Of a DNA stretch of 64,000 bases, positions 34,665-42,698 are shown one piece after another. Every line of letters begins with the position of its first letter. Within the stretch, counting starts at the first letter, position 1. The DNA comes from Bin87 sp965243255 (GTDB taxonomy: Bacteria; Chloroflexota; Dehalococcoidia; Lucifugimonadales; UBA3495). The DNA lies in NCBI GenBank assembly GCA_965243255.1, contig CBDEUH010000004.1, positions 2,046,001-2,110,000 on the forward strand. The letters run 5' to 3'. A program made the position numbers and the translations under genes. The notes beneath the pieces were generated by a model that saw only the letters and a list, made by a program, of their open reading frames with translations, searched no databases and was not told the origin of the DNA.

Positions 34665-35732
34665 ATGAACGTACTGAATAAGATGGCCCAATACGGACAC
34701 GAACAGATCGCCATGTACAGCGACCCCGACACCGGCCTGCGCGGCATCATCGCCATTCACGACACCACCCTGGGCCCCTCCTGCGGCGGCACCCGCATGT
34801 GGCCCTACCAGTCCGAAGACGAAGCACTGGCCGACGCCCTTCGCCTCTCCCAGGCCATGACCTACAAGTCGGCGGCGGCCGGCCTCAACCTCGGCGGCGG
34901 CAAGGGCGTCATCATCGGCGACCCCCGCACGGACAAGACCGAAGCCCTCCTCCGCGCCTGGGGCCGCTTCGTGGACACCCTGGGCGGACGGTACCTCACC
35001 ACAACCGACGTCGGCACCACCGGCCGCGACCTGGAATCCGTTCATCAGGAAACTGACCACGTCGTCGGCCTGGACGTTACCCTCGGCGGCAGCGGCGATA
35101 CCTCCATCATGACCGGCCTGGGCATCTACATGGGAATGAAAGCCTGCGCCAACGACGCCTGGGGATCCGATTCCCTACGGGGCAAAACCGTGGCTCTGCA
35201 GGGCTTTGGCAAGGTGGCCTCCCACACGGCGGAGCACCTCCTGCAGGAAGACGCCCGGGTCATCGCCGCCGACATCAGCGAGGCCGCACTGGACAAGGCC
35301 CACAGCATGGGCGTCAAGGTGGTGGGCCCGGATGACATCTACGACGTGGAGTCAGACATCTTCGCACCATGCGCCCTGGGCGGCGTCATCAACGCCGAGA
35401 CCATCGACCGCTTGCGCTGCCGCATCGTGGCCGGCGGCGCCAACAACCAGCTGGCCACGCTGGAGGACGGCGAAACCCTGCACCGGCGGGGGATCATCTA
35501 CGCGCCCGACTTCCTCATCAACGCCGGCGGCATCATCAACGCCGCCGCCGAAATCGGCCAGCCCTACAACCCCGAGCGTTCCCGCCAGCAGACGGAGCGC
35601 ATCTACGAGCAGATGGCCGCCGTGCTGACCACCTCCCACAAAAAGGAAATCTCCACCGCGCGGGCTGCCGACCTCGTGGCCGAATCGCGCCTGGCCTCCG
35701 TGCGGCAGGTCCGCCACATCTGGCGGGGCTAG
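34665..35732 (+). CDS. Leucine (Leu/Val/Phe) dehydrogenase
   Basis: The 355-residue enzyme oxidatively deaminates branched-chain or aromatic amino acids with NAD. It has the Glu/Leu/Phe/Val dehydrogenase blocks: LGPSCGGTRMWPY, catalytic Lys in MTYKSAAAGLNLGGGKGVI, catalytic Asp in TTDVGTTGRD, and the NAD-binding GFGKVASHTAEHLL. The ATG at 34665 has AGGAGGTACC upstream. Its stop codon shares the palindromic CTAG with the stop of the convergent DUF3179 gene. It links amino-acid uptake to ammonium release. Confidence 0.94.
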   Translation: MNVLNKMAQYGHEQIAMYSDPDTGLRGIIAIHDTTLGPSCGGTRMWPYQSEDEALADALRLSQAMTYKSAAAGLNLGGGKGVIIGDPRTDKTEALLRAWGRFVDTLGGRYLTTTDVGTTGRDLESVHQETDHVVGLDVTLGGSGDTSIMTGLGIYMGMKACANDAWGSDSLRGKTVALQGFGKVASHTAEHLLQEDARVIAADISEAALDKAHSMGVKVVGPDDIYDVESDIFAPCALGGVINAETIDRLRCRIVAGGANNQLATLEDGETLHRRGIIYAPDFLINAGGIINAAAEIGQPYNPERSRQQTERIYEQMAAVLTTSHKKEISTARAADLVAESRLASVRQVRHIWRG

Positions 35733-37021
35733 CCCTGCGCCTCGTACACCACCGTATCGGGACGGTACACCGCCCAGGAGAACCAGAACTGCCCGATGCG
35801 ACCGGGCACTGGCGTCAGCTGCGTTCCGGCCAGCGGCCCGCTCTCGGCCCGGCCAAAGATGTTCCACACGCTGCCCGTTTGGGTATCGGTGATGTTGCCC
35901 GCAGCATCGGCAGCGAAACTCAGCGTTTCGCCATCCGGGCCGACGGGTGAGAAGATGCCGGCGGCGCCCACGTCCCGTCCCCGGGACACGGTGCCGGCGT
36001 CCAAGGCCGAAGCCGTCCCCGGGGTCCAGAACACCACCACATCCTCGCCGCCCACCGACGCCGACACCACCCGCTCGGCAGCCAACGTGGTGAACGACAC
36101 CGCCCAGGCCGCGTTGCCGCGCTCAATCGCCACCACCCGCTCCACCGCCGGCAGGCGCGGGTCCTCCTCGCCGTCGAACAGGAACGGCGAACTGCCCGGC
36201 CGGTCGTAGCCGGCGTAGGGGTTGCTGCCGTAGGGCCGGCCGGAATCGGGCCGCGACAGCACCTGTCCGTCCGGGAACGTCGCTTTGAAATCCGCCCAGG
36301 ACACAATCGACAGGTAAAGCTGCTCCAGCCGACGGCCGGCATAGCGGCCGATGACGCCCTCACCGCCCACTTCCTGCCACCAGGTTTCCGTCTGCCGGTC
36401 ATACATCAGCAGGTTGCTGTCTCGCAGCGCGCCGGTGGTGCCGAAGTCCAGCAGTTCGCCGTCAACCGTCCGCCTGTACACGAAGGCGGTGTTGCACAGC
36501 GGTCAAAAGGTGATCACCACGGGCTCGCCGCCCACCGTATCGTTCACCAGCTCGTGCCACACCATCACCTGCACCGGGTAGGCTCGCACATCCCCGTTGA
36601 GGTCAACCACCTGCACCGCTTCAGGGTCGCTCAGCCACGCATCGGCCTGGGCGACGGATTCAAAGGCCGGCTCGTCAATGGACGGGATGCCGTCCTTGGG
36701 CGGCCCTCCGGTCATTATCTCGTCGAAGGCAATTGTCGTTCGGGAGAAGTCGGTTTTCCAGGTCGCCCGCAGCAGCCGCTCGTACTTCTCGCGGGCCTGT
36801 TCCGCCTGCTCCGCGTCAACGGTTGCCACCATCGCCTCCGCCGAGACGGGTATCGAAGTGGCGGCGGGCAGGGCGGTTGCTGCCGGAACCGTGGTGGCAG
36901 CAGGCAGGGACGTAACCGGTGCTGGAGTTAGCGCCGCTTCCTGCGCCGGCGCGCAGGCCAGCAGTACCGACGCCGCCAGCGCCAGCCCGGCCAGCGCCGC
37001 AGCCACGGCGTGTTTGCGCAA
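35729..37021 (-). CDS. DUF3179 lipoprotein with in-frame UGA at a motif cysteine: probable selenoprotein
   Basis: One frame runs from TTG 37021 to TAG 35729 (430 codons), broken only by a TGA at 36505-36503 (codon 173). Upstream it encodes a lipoprotein signal (lipobox LLAC), a Thr/Pro/Ala linker and the DUF3179 half ending VMVWHELVNDTVGGEPVVITF. Downstream it continues PLCNTAFVYRRTVDGELLDFG...MYDRQTETWWQ, the second DUF3179 half. In the family the joint reads (V/I)T(F/Y)CPLC, so TGA replaces the first Cys and gives U173-P-L-C176. A bulged stem-loop follows the TGA directly. Selenocysteine is the best explanation; nonsense mutation or sequencing error are the alternatives. It begins 7 bases after the DppC-like gene of importer 2. 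Confidence 0.75.
36470..36502 (-). promoter_or_regulatory. Candidate bacterial SECIS element
   Basis: The 33 bases after the UGA can fold into a stem of CCGC/GCGG, UGUG/UACA and CAC/GUG pairs, with one bulged G and a CAA bulge. It is capped by a 7-base loop (CGCCUUC) with G at loop position 2. The loop begins 15 bases after the UGA, slightly closer than the usual bacterial range. A second possible hairpin (CGGUU/AACUG, loop starting with G) lies about 40 bases after the UGA. Confidence 0.5.
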
Positions 37022-37027
37022 GAAATC

Positions 37028-37936
37028 CTACCGGCCGCGGAGACGGGGGTCGAATACGTCGCGGAGGGCGTCGCCCAGGAGGTTGAATCCCATCACCACC
37101 AGGAAGATGGCCAGGCCGGGACAGATGGCCAGCCAGGGCCCGCTCTTGACGTGGGCCGAAGCGGCCCGCACCAGCATCCCGCCCCAACTGGGCTGGTCCG
37201 GCGGCGTGCCGACGCCCAGGAAAGACAGCGAAGACTCAATGATGATGGCAAAGCCCAGGTAGTACGTGGCCAGCACCAGGTAGGTGGCGAAGCAGTTGGG
37301 CACGATGTGCCGGAAGATGATGCGCCAGGGCGGCGCGCCAATGGCCGTAGCGGCCGTTACGTAGTCCAGCTCTTTCAGCGATAAGACCTGGGAGCGCACC
37401 GTTCTGATGACGGGCGCGATCATGCCGATCACGATGGCGAGAATCACGGTGTTAAGGGATGGCGTAACGACGGCCATGATGGCCAGCGCGATGAGCAGGC
37501 CAGGCAGGGACATCAGGGCGTCAACGATGCGCTGGGCAACCATGTCAACGATGCCGCCGATGTAGGTGAGGGCAACGCCGATGATGAAGCTGGCGGTGAT
37601 GCCAACCAGCACGCTCCCCAATCCCACGTACAGCGAAATCCGCGCGCCGTAAATCAGCCGGCTCAGCACGTCCCGTCCCACGTAGTCGGCGCCCAGCACG
37701 AAGTCGGCGTTGGGGGACTGCCAGGGCAACGCAGGGGTGGATCGCGGGTCATAGGGCGACAGCACCGGAGCCAGAGCGGCTACCAGAACCAGCAGGACCA
37801 CTATGAGGCCGCCCACTGCGCCCAGCGGCTTGGTACGGATGAACCGGAGTAGTGACGTCCACGACCGCGCAACCAGCCCGGGAGCCGGCAGAGCCTCGCG
37901 GGCTATCGCAGCCTGTTCCGAGGTTTGGTCAATCAT
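37028..37936 (-). CDS. DppC-type ABC transporter permease (importer 2)
   Basis: The 302-residue protein has the DppC architecture. An N-terminal cytoplasmic tail of about 30 residues leads to the first helix (LGAVGGLIVVLLVLVAAL). The GADYVGRDVLSRLIYGAR segment, the cytoplasmic EAA-like loop near residue 190, and NLLGDALRDVFDPRLR at the end follow. It pairs with the DppB-like protein encoded 51 bases upstream. No ATPase genes are present in the cluster. The DUF3179 lipoprotein gene follows after 6 bases. Confidence 0.92.
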   Translation of the reverse strand: MIDQTSEQAAIAREALPAPGLVARSWTSLLRFIRTKPLGAVGGLIVVLLVLVAALAPVLSPYDPRSTPALPWQSPNADFVLGADYVGRDVLSRLIYGARISLYVGLGSVLVGITASFIIGVALTYIGGIVDMVAQRIVDALMSLPGLLIALAIMAVVTPSLNTVILAIVIGMIAPVIRTVRSQVLSLKELDYVTAATAIGAPPWRIIFRHIVPNCFATYLVLATYYLGFAIIIESSLSFLGVGTPPDQPSWGGMLVRAASAHVKSGPWLAICPGLAIFLVVMGFNLLGDALRDVFDPRLRGR

Positions 37937-37987
37937 GGCAACACCTGTCGATGCGAGCTTGCGGACGTACGTCTTCGAACCGATTTC

Positions 37988-38947
37988 CTATGAATAGCGG
38001 ATGCGGGGGTCGAGAACGCCGTAAAGCATGTCAATGATGAGATTGAGCAGCAGCACCACCGCCGCGGTCATCAGGATAACACCCTGGATGACTGGGAAAT
38101 CCCGATGGATGATGCCGTCGATCAGGAACTTGCCCACGCCGGGAACGACGAAAATCTGCTCGACGATGATGACGCCGCCCAGGAGTCGCCCGAACTGGTA
38201 GCCGGAAACGGTGATAACCGGCAGCATGGCGTTCTTCAGTGCGTGGCGTCCCACCACCACCCACTCGCGTAAGCCCTTGGAGCGGGCCGTGCGCATATAG
38301 TCTTCTCGCATTACCTCCAACATGGCGGAGCGGGTGACCCGAGCCGTGAAAGCCATGTCGTGGAAACCGATCACCGCGGCGGGCAGCACCATCAGTTTCA
38401 GATTCTGGATCGGGTCTTCCCATAAATGCGCGTATTCCAGCGGCGGCAGCCAACCGGTGCCATAGGCCAGAGCGTAAATGACCAGGACACCAATCCAGAA
38501 GGTCGGCATGGCAATGCCCACCAGCGCGATGACCCGGCTGGCGTAGTCCACGCCTGAGTCCTGTTTCATCGCCGAGATGATGCCCAAGGGCACGGCGGCG
38601 ACGAAGGCCATCACGATGGCCAGCACCGCCAACTCGAAGGTTCTGGCGAAGCGCTCGATCAGCTCAAAGCCGAAGGGCTCACCGTAGTAGTAGGACTCGC
38701 CCAGGTCGCCGCGCAGGACTCCCCACAGCCAATCTCCGTACTGCACGTAGATGGGGCGGTTGAGGCCCAGGTCTTCACGCAGACGTTCAAAGTCCGCGTC
38801 GGTTACTTGCCCGCCGGCGTCCTCGCCGGTGAGCAGGAAAACGGCAGCATCCCCCGGAACTATGGAAAAGAGCGCGAACACCAGGATGGTGGCCAGCAGC
38901 ATGGTGGGGATGAAGAGAAGCAGTCTTCTAACCAGGTATTGAGTCAT
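37988..38947 (-). CDS. DppB-type ABC transporter permease (importer 2)
   Basis: The 319-residue protein begins TQYLVRRLLLFIPTMLLATILVF and has the DppB periplasmic loop (LREDLGLNRPIYVQYGDWL). It ends LYGVLDPRIRYS, with six membrane helices. CAGGAG precedes the ATG. It forms the channel of importer 2 with the DppC-like subunit. Sequence layout parallels importer 1, but the two systems are clearly diverged paralogues. Confidence 0.92.
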   Translation of the reverse strand: MTQYLVRRLLLFIPTMLLATILVFALFSIVPGDAAVFLLTGEDAGGQVTDADFERLREDLGLNRPIYVQYGDWLWGVLRGDLGESYYYGEPFGFELIERFARTFELAVLAIVMAFVAAVPLGIISAMKQDSGVDYASRVIALVGIAMPTFWIGVLVIYALAYGTGWLPPLEYAHLWEDPIQNLKLMVLPAAVIGFHDMAFTARVTRSAMLEVMREDYMRTARSKGLREWVVVGRHALKNAMLPVITVSGYQFGRLLGGVIIVEQIFVVPGVGKFLIDGIIHRDFPVIQGVILMTAAVVLLLNLIIDMLYGVLDPRIRYS

Positions 38948-39002
38948 TCCTCAACTCCTGCCAGCCGGTCAGCGTGGTGTGGTCGTTTCATTAGGCACGG
39001 TA

Positions 39003-39032
39003 GGCCGGCCCTGTCAAAGGTCAGAGCCGGCC
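39003..39032 (-). other. Intercistronic hairpin after binding-protein gene 2
   Basis: GGCCGGC (39003-39009) and GCCGGCC (39026-39032) form 7 pairs, with an inner CTG/CAG extension and an 8-base loop. The hairpin lies 37 bases after the binding-protein stop and 56 bases before the permease start. This is the same arrangement as at 14570-14599 in importer 1. Confidence 0.5.
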
Positions 39033-39068
39033 AGGTTTGCGTGTTGGATGTGCGGGTTGCTCAGTCGG

Positions 39069-41021
39069 TTATGGGCGGTATCCGCGGTTGGAGTCTGCGC
39101 TGTGGTCGCAGGCCGTCGCTTCGCCGCCTTCCCACCAAACATGGTCCCACTTCTTGACCAATTGAACCGTGGGCGGGAAGTGGAAGTTGCGGAGGCGGCA
39201 GTCAAAGGCCCCGCCGCTGGAGTACCACAACACCGGCAGCCAGTGGCTTTCGCCCTGGTGCAGGATTTCGGCCAAGGCTTCCAGGTGCCCCTGCCGAACG
39301 CTCGGGTCAACCTCTCGGTTCTGCAGGTTGATCAGCTCGTCAACCTCATCATTCTGCCAGTTGTGCGGGTTGCGCAGCACATCCTGCAGGTAGAACTGGT
39401 TGATGATGTCGCCGGGGTCGCGCAGGATGATGCCCGTTCCAACACCGTCAAAGTTCGCCACGCCGTCCCGCAGCCCGACGTACATCGTGGCGAGGTCGGT
39501 GGGTTGAATAACGATGTCGATGTTCAGGTCTTCCCGCAGCTGCGGCGCCACCGTCTCGGCAGTGGACAGCGAGGGGTTGGAGTTCACCACGTTGTGGGTA
39601 ATCTCGAAACCGTCGGGATAGCCAGCCTCGGTGAGCAGTTGCCTGGCTTCGGCCAGCGCAGCCTCCCGGTCGCCGTAGGCAACGTTGTTGGCTTGCAGGT
39701 CGGCCAGGTCTTCAACGACGCCGGGGGCAAAGAAGGTGCCCGGCTTGCCGAAGCCCAGGATGGCCTTTTCCACGGCGTTTTCCCGGTCAATGCCCAGGTA
39801 CATCGCCCGTCGCACGCGCGGGTCGTCAAAGGGCGGCCGGGTGTGGTTCAGGAAGAAGGCTTGCACGCCGGAAGCTTCCAGGATGACGGCGCGGACGCGG
39901 CCGTTGGTGTCCTCTTCCAGTCGTGCCATGTCTTCGGGGCGGTTGCTGCCGGTAACCGGCTGGTAGGAGCCATAGACCTGTCCGGCTTGCAGCGCCGACA
40001 GGCGGCGGGCAACGTCCCGAATCAGGAATATCTTGAGCCCGTCAAAGAAGGGCCGTCCCGTCTTGAAGTAGTTGGGGTTTGCGTCGTAGGAATAACCGGA
40101 GTCCTTTTCCCACTCTCGCAGCATCCAGGGGCCGGAGCCGATGAGGCTGTCGGGGGCGCCGGCGCTAATGGCGGCCAGGGCCTCGGCCTGGGTCTTGCCC
40201 GTGTTGGCCTGTTCCTGGCTCAGGTTTTCGGCTACGTGCTTGGGATAGACCTTCATGTAGTCGGAGGCCAGGTTGGGCAGGAAGCCGGCAGCCGGGAATC
40301 GCAGCGGAATTTTCGCCGTCTTTTCGTCAATCGCCGAGGCGGTGCCGTGGACAACGAAGTTGTTCAGGAAGCCCGTGCGAGCGCGGAGGACACCCTCTTC
40401 AACCTGTCCCAGCGTGATGCGGTTGATGGAGAAGACGATGTCGTCAGCCGTGACCGGCATGCCGTCCGTGAAGGTAGCGTCGGGGTGCAGGTTGAAGATG
40501 TAACCCACCTCGCTGCCATCTTCGTAGAACTCCCAGCTCACGGCCAGGTCGCCGATAATCTCGCTGGTGTCCACCGGGTTGTATTCCAGGATCTGGTTGA
40601 AGCGCGGCCCCGAAGGGATGAGCACGGTGTTCATGGAACCACCGTAGTGAACGTCCCAGAAACCGGGGTTGCTGGTAGCCACCAGCGGGAAGTCTCCCCG
40701 ATAGTGCTTGCTCTCGCCTTCCTGCCACCAGTCGGGCCGGGCGTCAATGGCAATGGCCGTTGGCACCGGCACGGGCGTGGCGGTGGCGTCCAACCGCGCC
40801 GTGGGAGTCGCCTCCTGAACGCCGGCAAAGGGGTCAAGGGTCGGAGTGGCAGATTGCTCCTGCTGGGGCGCTGCGCTGCCGCCGCCGGTCGCGGCTCCGC
40901 TGCCGCTGTCTCCCGTGGTGTCCTGGGTAGTGGTGCCGCCACAGGCTACGATTGCCGCAGCCATGGCCAGCGCTCCCAGGGCCAGCAGGATTCGCGGATG
41001 CCAGAATCTTCGCAAGTCCAT
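39069..41021 (-). CDS. Family 5 (DppA/OppA-like) substrate-binding lipoprotein, importer 2
   Basis: The 650-residue product has a signal peptide ending in a lipobox (AAIVAC). A Gly/Ser/Gln/Thr-rich linker of about 60 residues follows, and then the SBP_bac_5 domain: FNLHPDATFTDGMPVTADDIVFSINR and the later RRAMYLGIDRENAVEKAILGFGKP. The ATG at 41021 has AGGGAGG upstream. It is the first gene of the importer 2 operon, which runs through DppB and DppC to the DUF3179 lipoprotein. Peptides are the default substrate; other oligomers are possible. Confidence 0.92.
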   Translation of the reverse strand: MDLRRFWHPRILLALGALAMAAAIVACGGTTTQDTTGDSGSGAATGGGSAAPQQEQSATPTLDPFAGVQEATPTARLDATATPVPVPTAIAIDARPDWWQEGESKHYRGDFPLVATSNPGFWDVHYGGSMNTVLIPSGPRFNQILEYNPVDTSEIIGDLAVSWEFYEDGSEVGYIFNLHPDATFTDGMPVTADDIVFSINRITLGQVEEGVLRARTGFLNNFVVHGTASAIDEKTAKIPLRFPAAGFLPNLASDYMKVYPKHVAENLSQEQANTGKTQAEALAAISAGAPDSLIGSGPWMLREWEKDSGYSYDANPNYFKTGRPFFDGLKIFLIRDVARRLSALQAGQVYGSYQPVTGSNRPEDMARLEEDTNGRVRAVILEASGVQAFFLNHTRPPFDDPRVRRAMYLGIDRENAVEKAILGFGKPGTFFAPGVVEDLADLQANNVAYGDREAALAEARQLLTEAGYPDGFEITHNVVNSNPSLSTAETVAPQLREDLNIDIVIQPTDLATMYVGLRDGVANFDGVGTGIILRDPGDIINQFYLQDVLRNPHNWQNDEVDELINLQNREVDPSVRQGHLEALAEILHQGESHWLPVLWYSSGGAFDCRLRNFHFPPTVQLVKKWDHVWWEGGEATACDHSADSNRGYRP

Positions 41022-41213
41022 GTAAACAAGACCTCCCTGATTTGGTTGTCGCTCTCTAACCAGAACGACATACGGGCCGGGATTGGTGGCAACGCGTCGC
41101 AACGGCGTCGCCAGCGTTGCACGATGCTACTTAAGGATAGTTTCGTTGTCAAATAGCATTTGGTGATACTGAGCAGCCTGCAACATTGTCGCAACCGATT
41201 CAGCATGCAGCAG

Positions 41214-42692
41214 CTACCGGCTCAAACTCACCGCCGCCAGCGTTCCCCCGTCCGCCGCCAGGGGTACCAGCAGCAGCTCTCCGGATGCGATGGGCGGCGC
41301 CGTGATCGGGCCATCCAGCGCCGCCGTCCAGCGCGGCAAACCGTCGTGCAGCGACAGCGCCGTAATCACGCCCTTCTCGTCGCCAACCAGGGTCACGTCT
41401 CCGGCGATGCTGGCGCCGGCGCTCAGGTCGGCCCCCAGCTCCGTTTCCCAGAGAATTTCGCCATTCTCCGCGTCCAGCCCGCTGACCAGACCGCTGGCGT
41501 CGGCGACGATCACGTATGGTCCCGACACCGCCGGCTGATGGGGCTGTTTCCCTCCCGTTCTGGTGGACCAGACGGTGCCCTGCTGCACCGGCGGACGCTG
41601 GGCGAACCCCCAGACGGCCAGCTGGGTGCGAACGTAATAGATGGGACGCTCCAGCGGGTAGCGATGTCCCCGGTAGTCAATGCCCCAAACCCGTCCTCGA
41701 AAGCCGTCCCGCTTGGCCCCGTTGCTGCTGACGTGCAGCAGGTCGTCGCCAAGCACCGGCCCGTCCCGGCTCCAGCGACCCCCGCCGGCGTCGTAGATCA
41801 TCCGCAGCTGGCCGGTGTTCACGTCCAGCACGTGGATCTTTTCGTCGTTGGCGGTAACCACCAGCAGGCCGTCGTTGATGGCCGGCGGCGCGATTATCCA
41901 GTCGCCCACCTGGTAGTCCCACAGCGTGGCCCCGGTGGCGGCGTCCAGCGCCAGCAGCCGGCGCTGGTCGGTTTCGGCCACAAAGAGGCGGCCGTCGGCC
42001 ACCGTCGGCGACGCCAGCGACGCCGTCGACAGTCGCTTTGACCACGCCACCTCGCCCGTCTGGGCGTCCAGCGCAGTTACCACGCCTGGCCTGAAGACCA
42101 CGAACACCAGGCCATCGGAAACGGCCGGCGTAACGGCGGCCAGGAGGCCGGAGTCGTAGCGCCAGATTACGGCCCCGGTGTCCCGCTGCAGGGCCACAAC
42201 GCTGCCGTCCTCCGCAGTGAGGTACACCCGGCTGCCGACCACCGCCGGGGGAGTGACGATAGGCTCGCCGGCAACGTACTTCCATCTCGTTTGTGGGGTG
42301 GCGCGGTCGGATAACTCCGGCGCTACTACCACGGATGCGTTGGTTGGGCCGCCGCCGGCCTGGGGCCAGTCGCCGGCCGGCACGGCAACGGAAGTGTCGC
42401 CGATCACGGTTGAAGGCTGGGGCGGGTCCGGAGGCAGCCCGGTGTACTCCCACAGTATCCAGAAGGCGATGATTAGCAGGGGCGCGATTACCAGGGCGAC
42501 GCGCACCAGCCGGTTGCGCAGAAAGTCCAGGCGAATCCGTCGGGAACGCTGGCGGGCGGCGTCGGCCCCGATGGTCTCCAGGCCGGAGAACGCGCCGCAC
42601 TGGGCACAACGGACGCCCTGTCCCGCGCCGTCTGCCGGCAGGGGGTTGAGGTAGCCGCAGAAACGGCAGAGCAGGACGTTTTCGGCGCTCAA
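41214..42692 (-). CDS. Membrane-anchored PQQ-like beta-propeller protein with zinc ribbon
   Basis: The 492-residue protein starts with a two-CxxC zinc ribbon (LCRFCGYLNP and RCAQCGAFSG). A basic stretch and one membrane helix at about residues 63-82 follow. The rest is a beta-propeller of PQQ/BamB-type repeats (for example AVIWRYDSGLLAAVTPAVSDGLVFV, VALDAQTGEVAWSKRL, GLVSGLDAENGEILWETELG). The cytoplasmic ribbon and extracellular propeller suggest a scaffold or sensor rather than a dehydrogenase; no PQQ-site residues can be confirmed. The start is a TTG at 42692 with no good ribosome site, so the true start is uncertain. Confidence 0.78.
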   Translation of the reverse strand: MSAENVLLCRFCGYLNPLPADGAGQGVRCAQCGAFSGLETIGADAARQRSRRIRLDFLRNRLVRVALVIAPLLIIAFWILWEYTGLPPDPPQPSTVIGDTSVAVPAGDWPQAGGGPTNASVVVAPELSDRATPQTRWKYVAGEPIVTPPAVVGSRVYLTAEDGSVVALQRDTGAVIWRYDSGLLAAVTPAVSDGLVFVVFRPGVVTALDAQTGEVAWSKRLSTASLASPTVADGRLFVAETDQRRLLALDAATGATLWDYQVGDWIIAPPAINDGLLVVTANDEKIHVLDVNTGQLRMIYDAGGGRWSRDGPVLGDDLLHVSSNGAKRDGFRGRVWGIDYRGHRYPLERPIYYVRTQLAVWGFAQRPPVQQGTVWSTRTGGKQPHQPAVSGPYVIVADASGLVSGLDAENGEILWETELGADLSAGASIAGDVTLVGDEKGVITALSLHDGLPRWTAALDGPITAPPIASGELLLVPLAADGGTLAAVSLSR

Positions 42693-42698
42693 GACAGG

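Noticed and set aside
36503..36505. Reading the DUF3179 region as two separate genes or a frameshifted pseudogene
   Set aside because: Both halves are in the same frame with only one TGA between them, conservation is intact on both sides, and the TGA replaces a specific conserved cysteine.
38979..41156. A 725-codon open frame on the plus strand opposite binding-protein gene 2
   Set aside because: Composition is typical of antisense frames in GC-rich DNA, while the minus-strand frame has a signal peptide and full family 5 domain.
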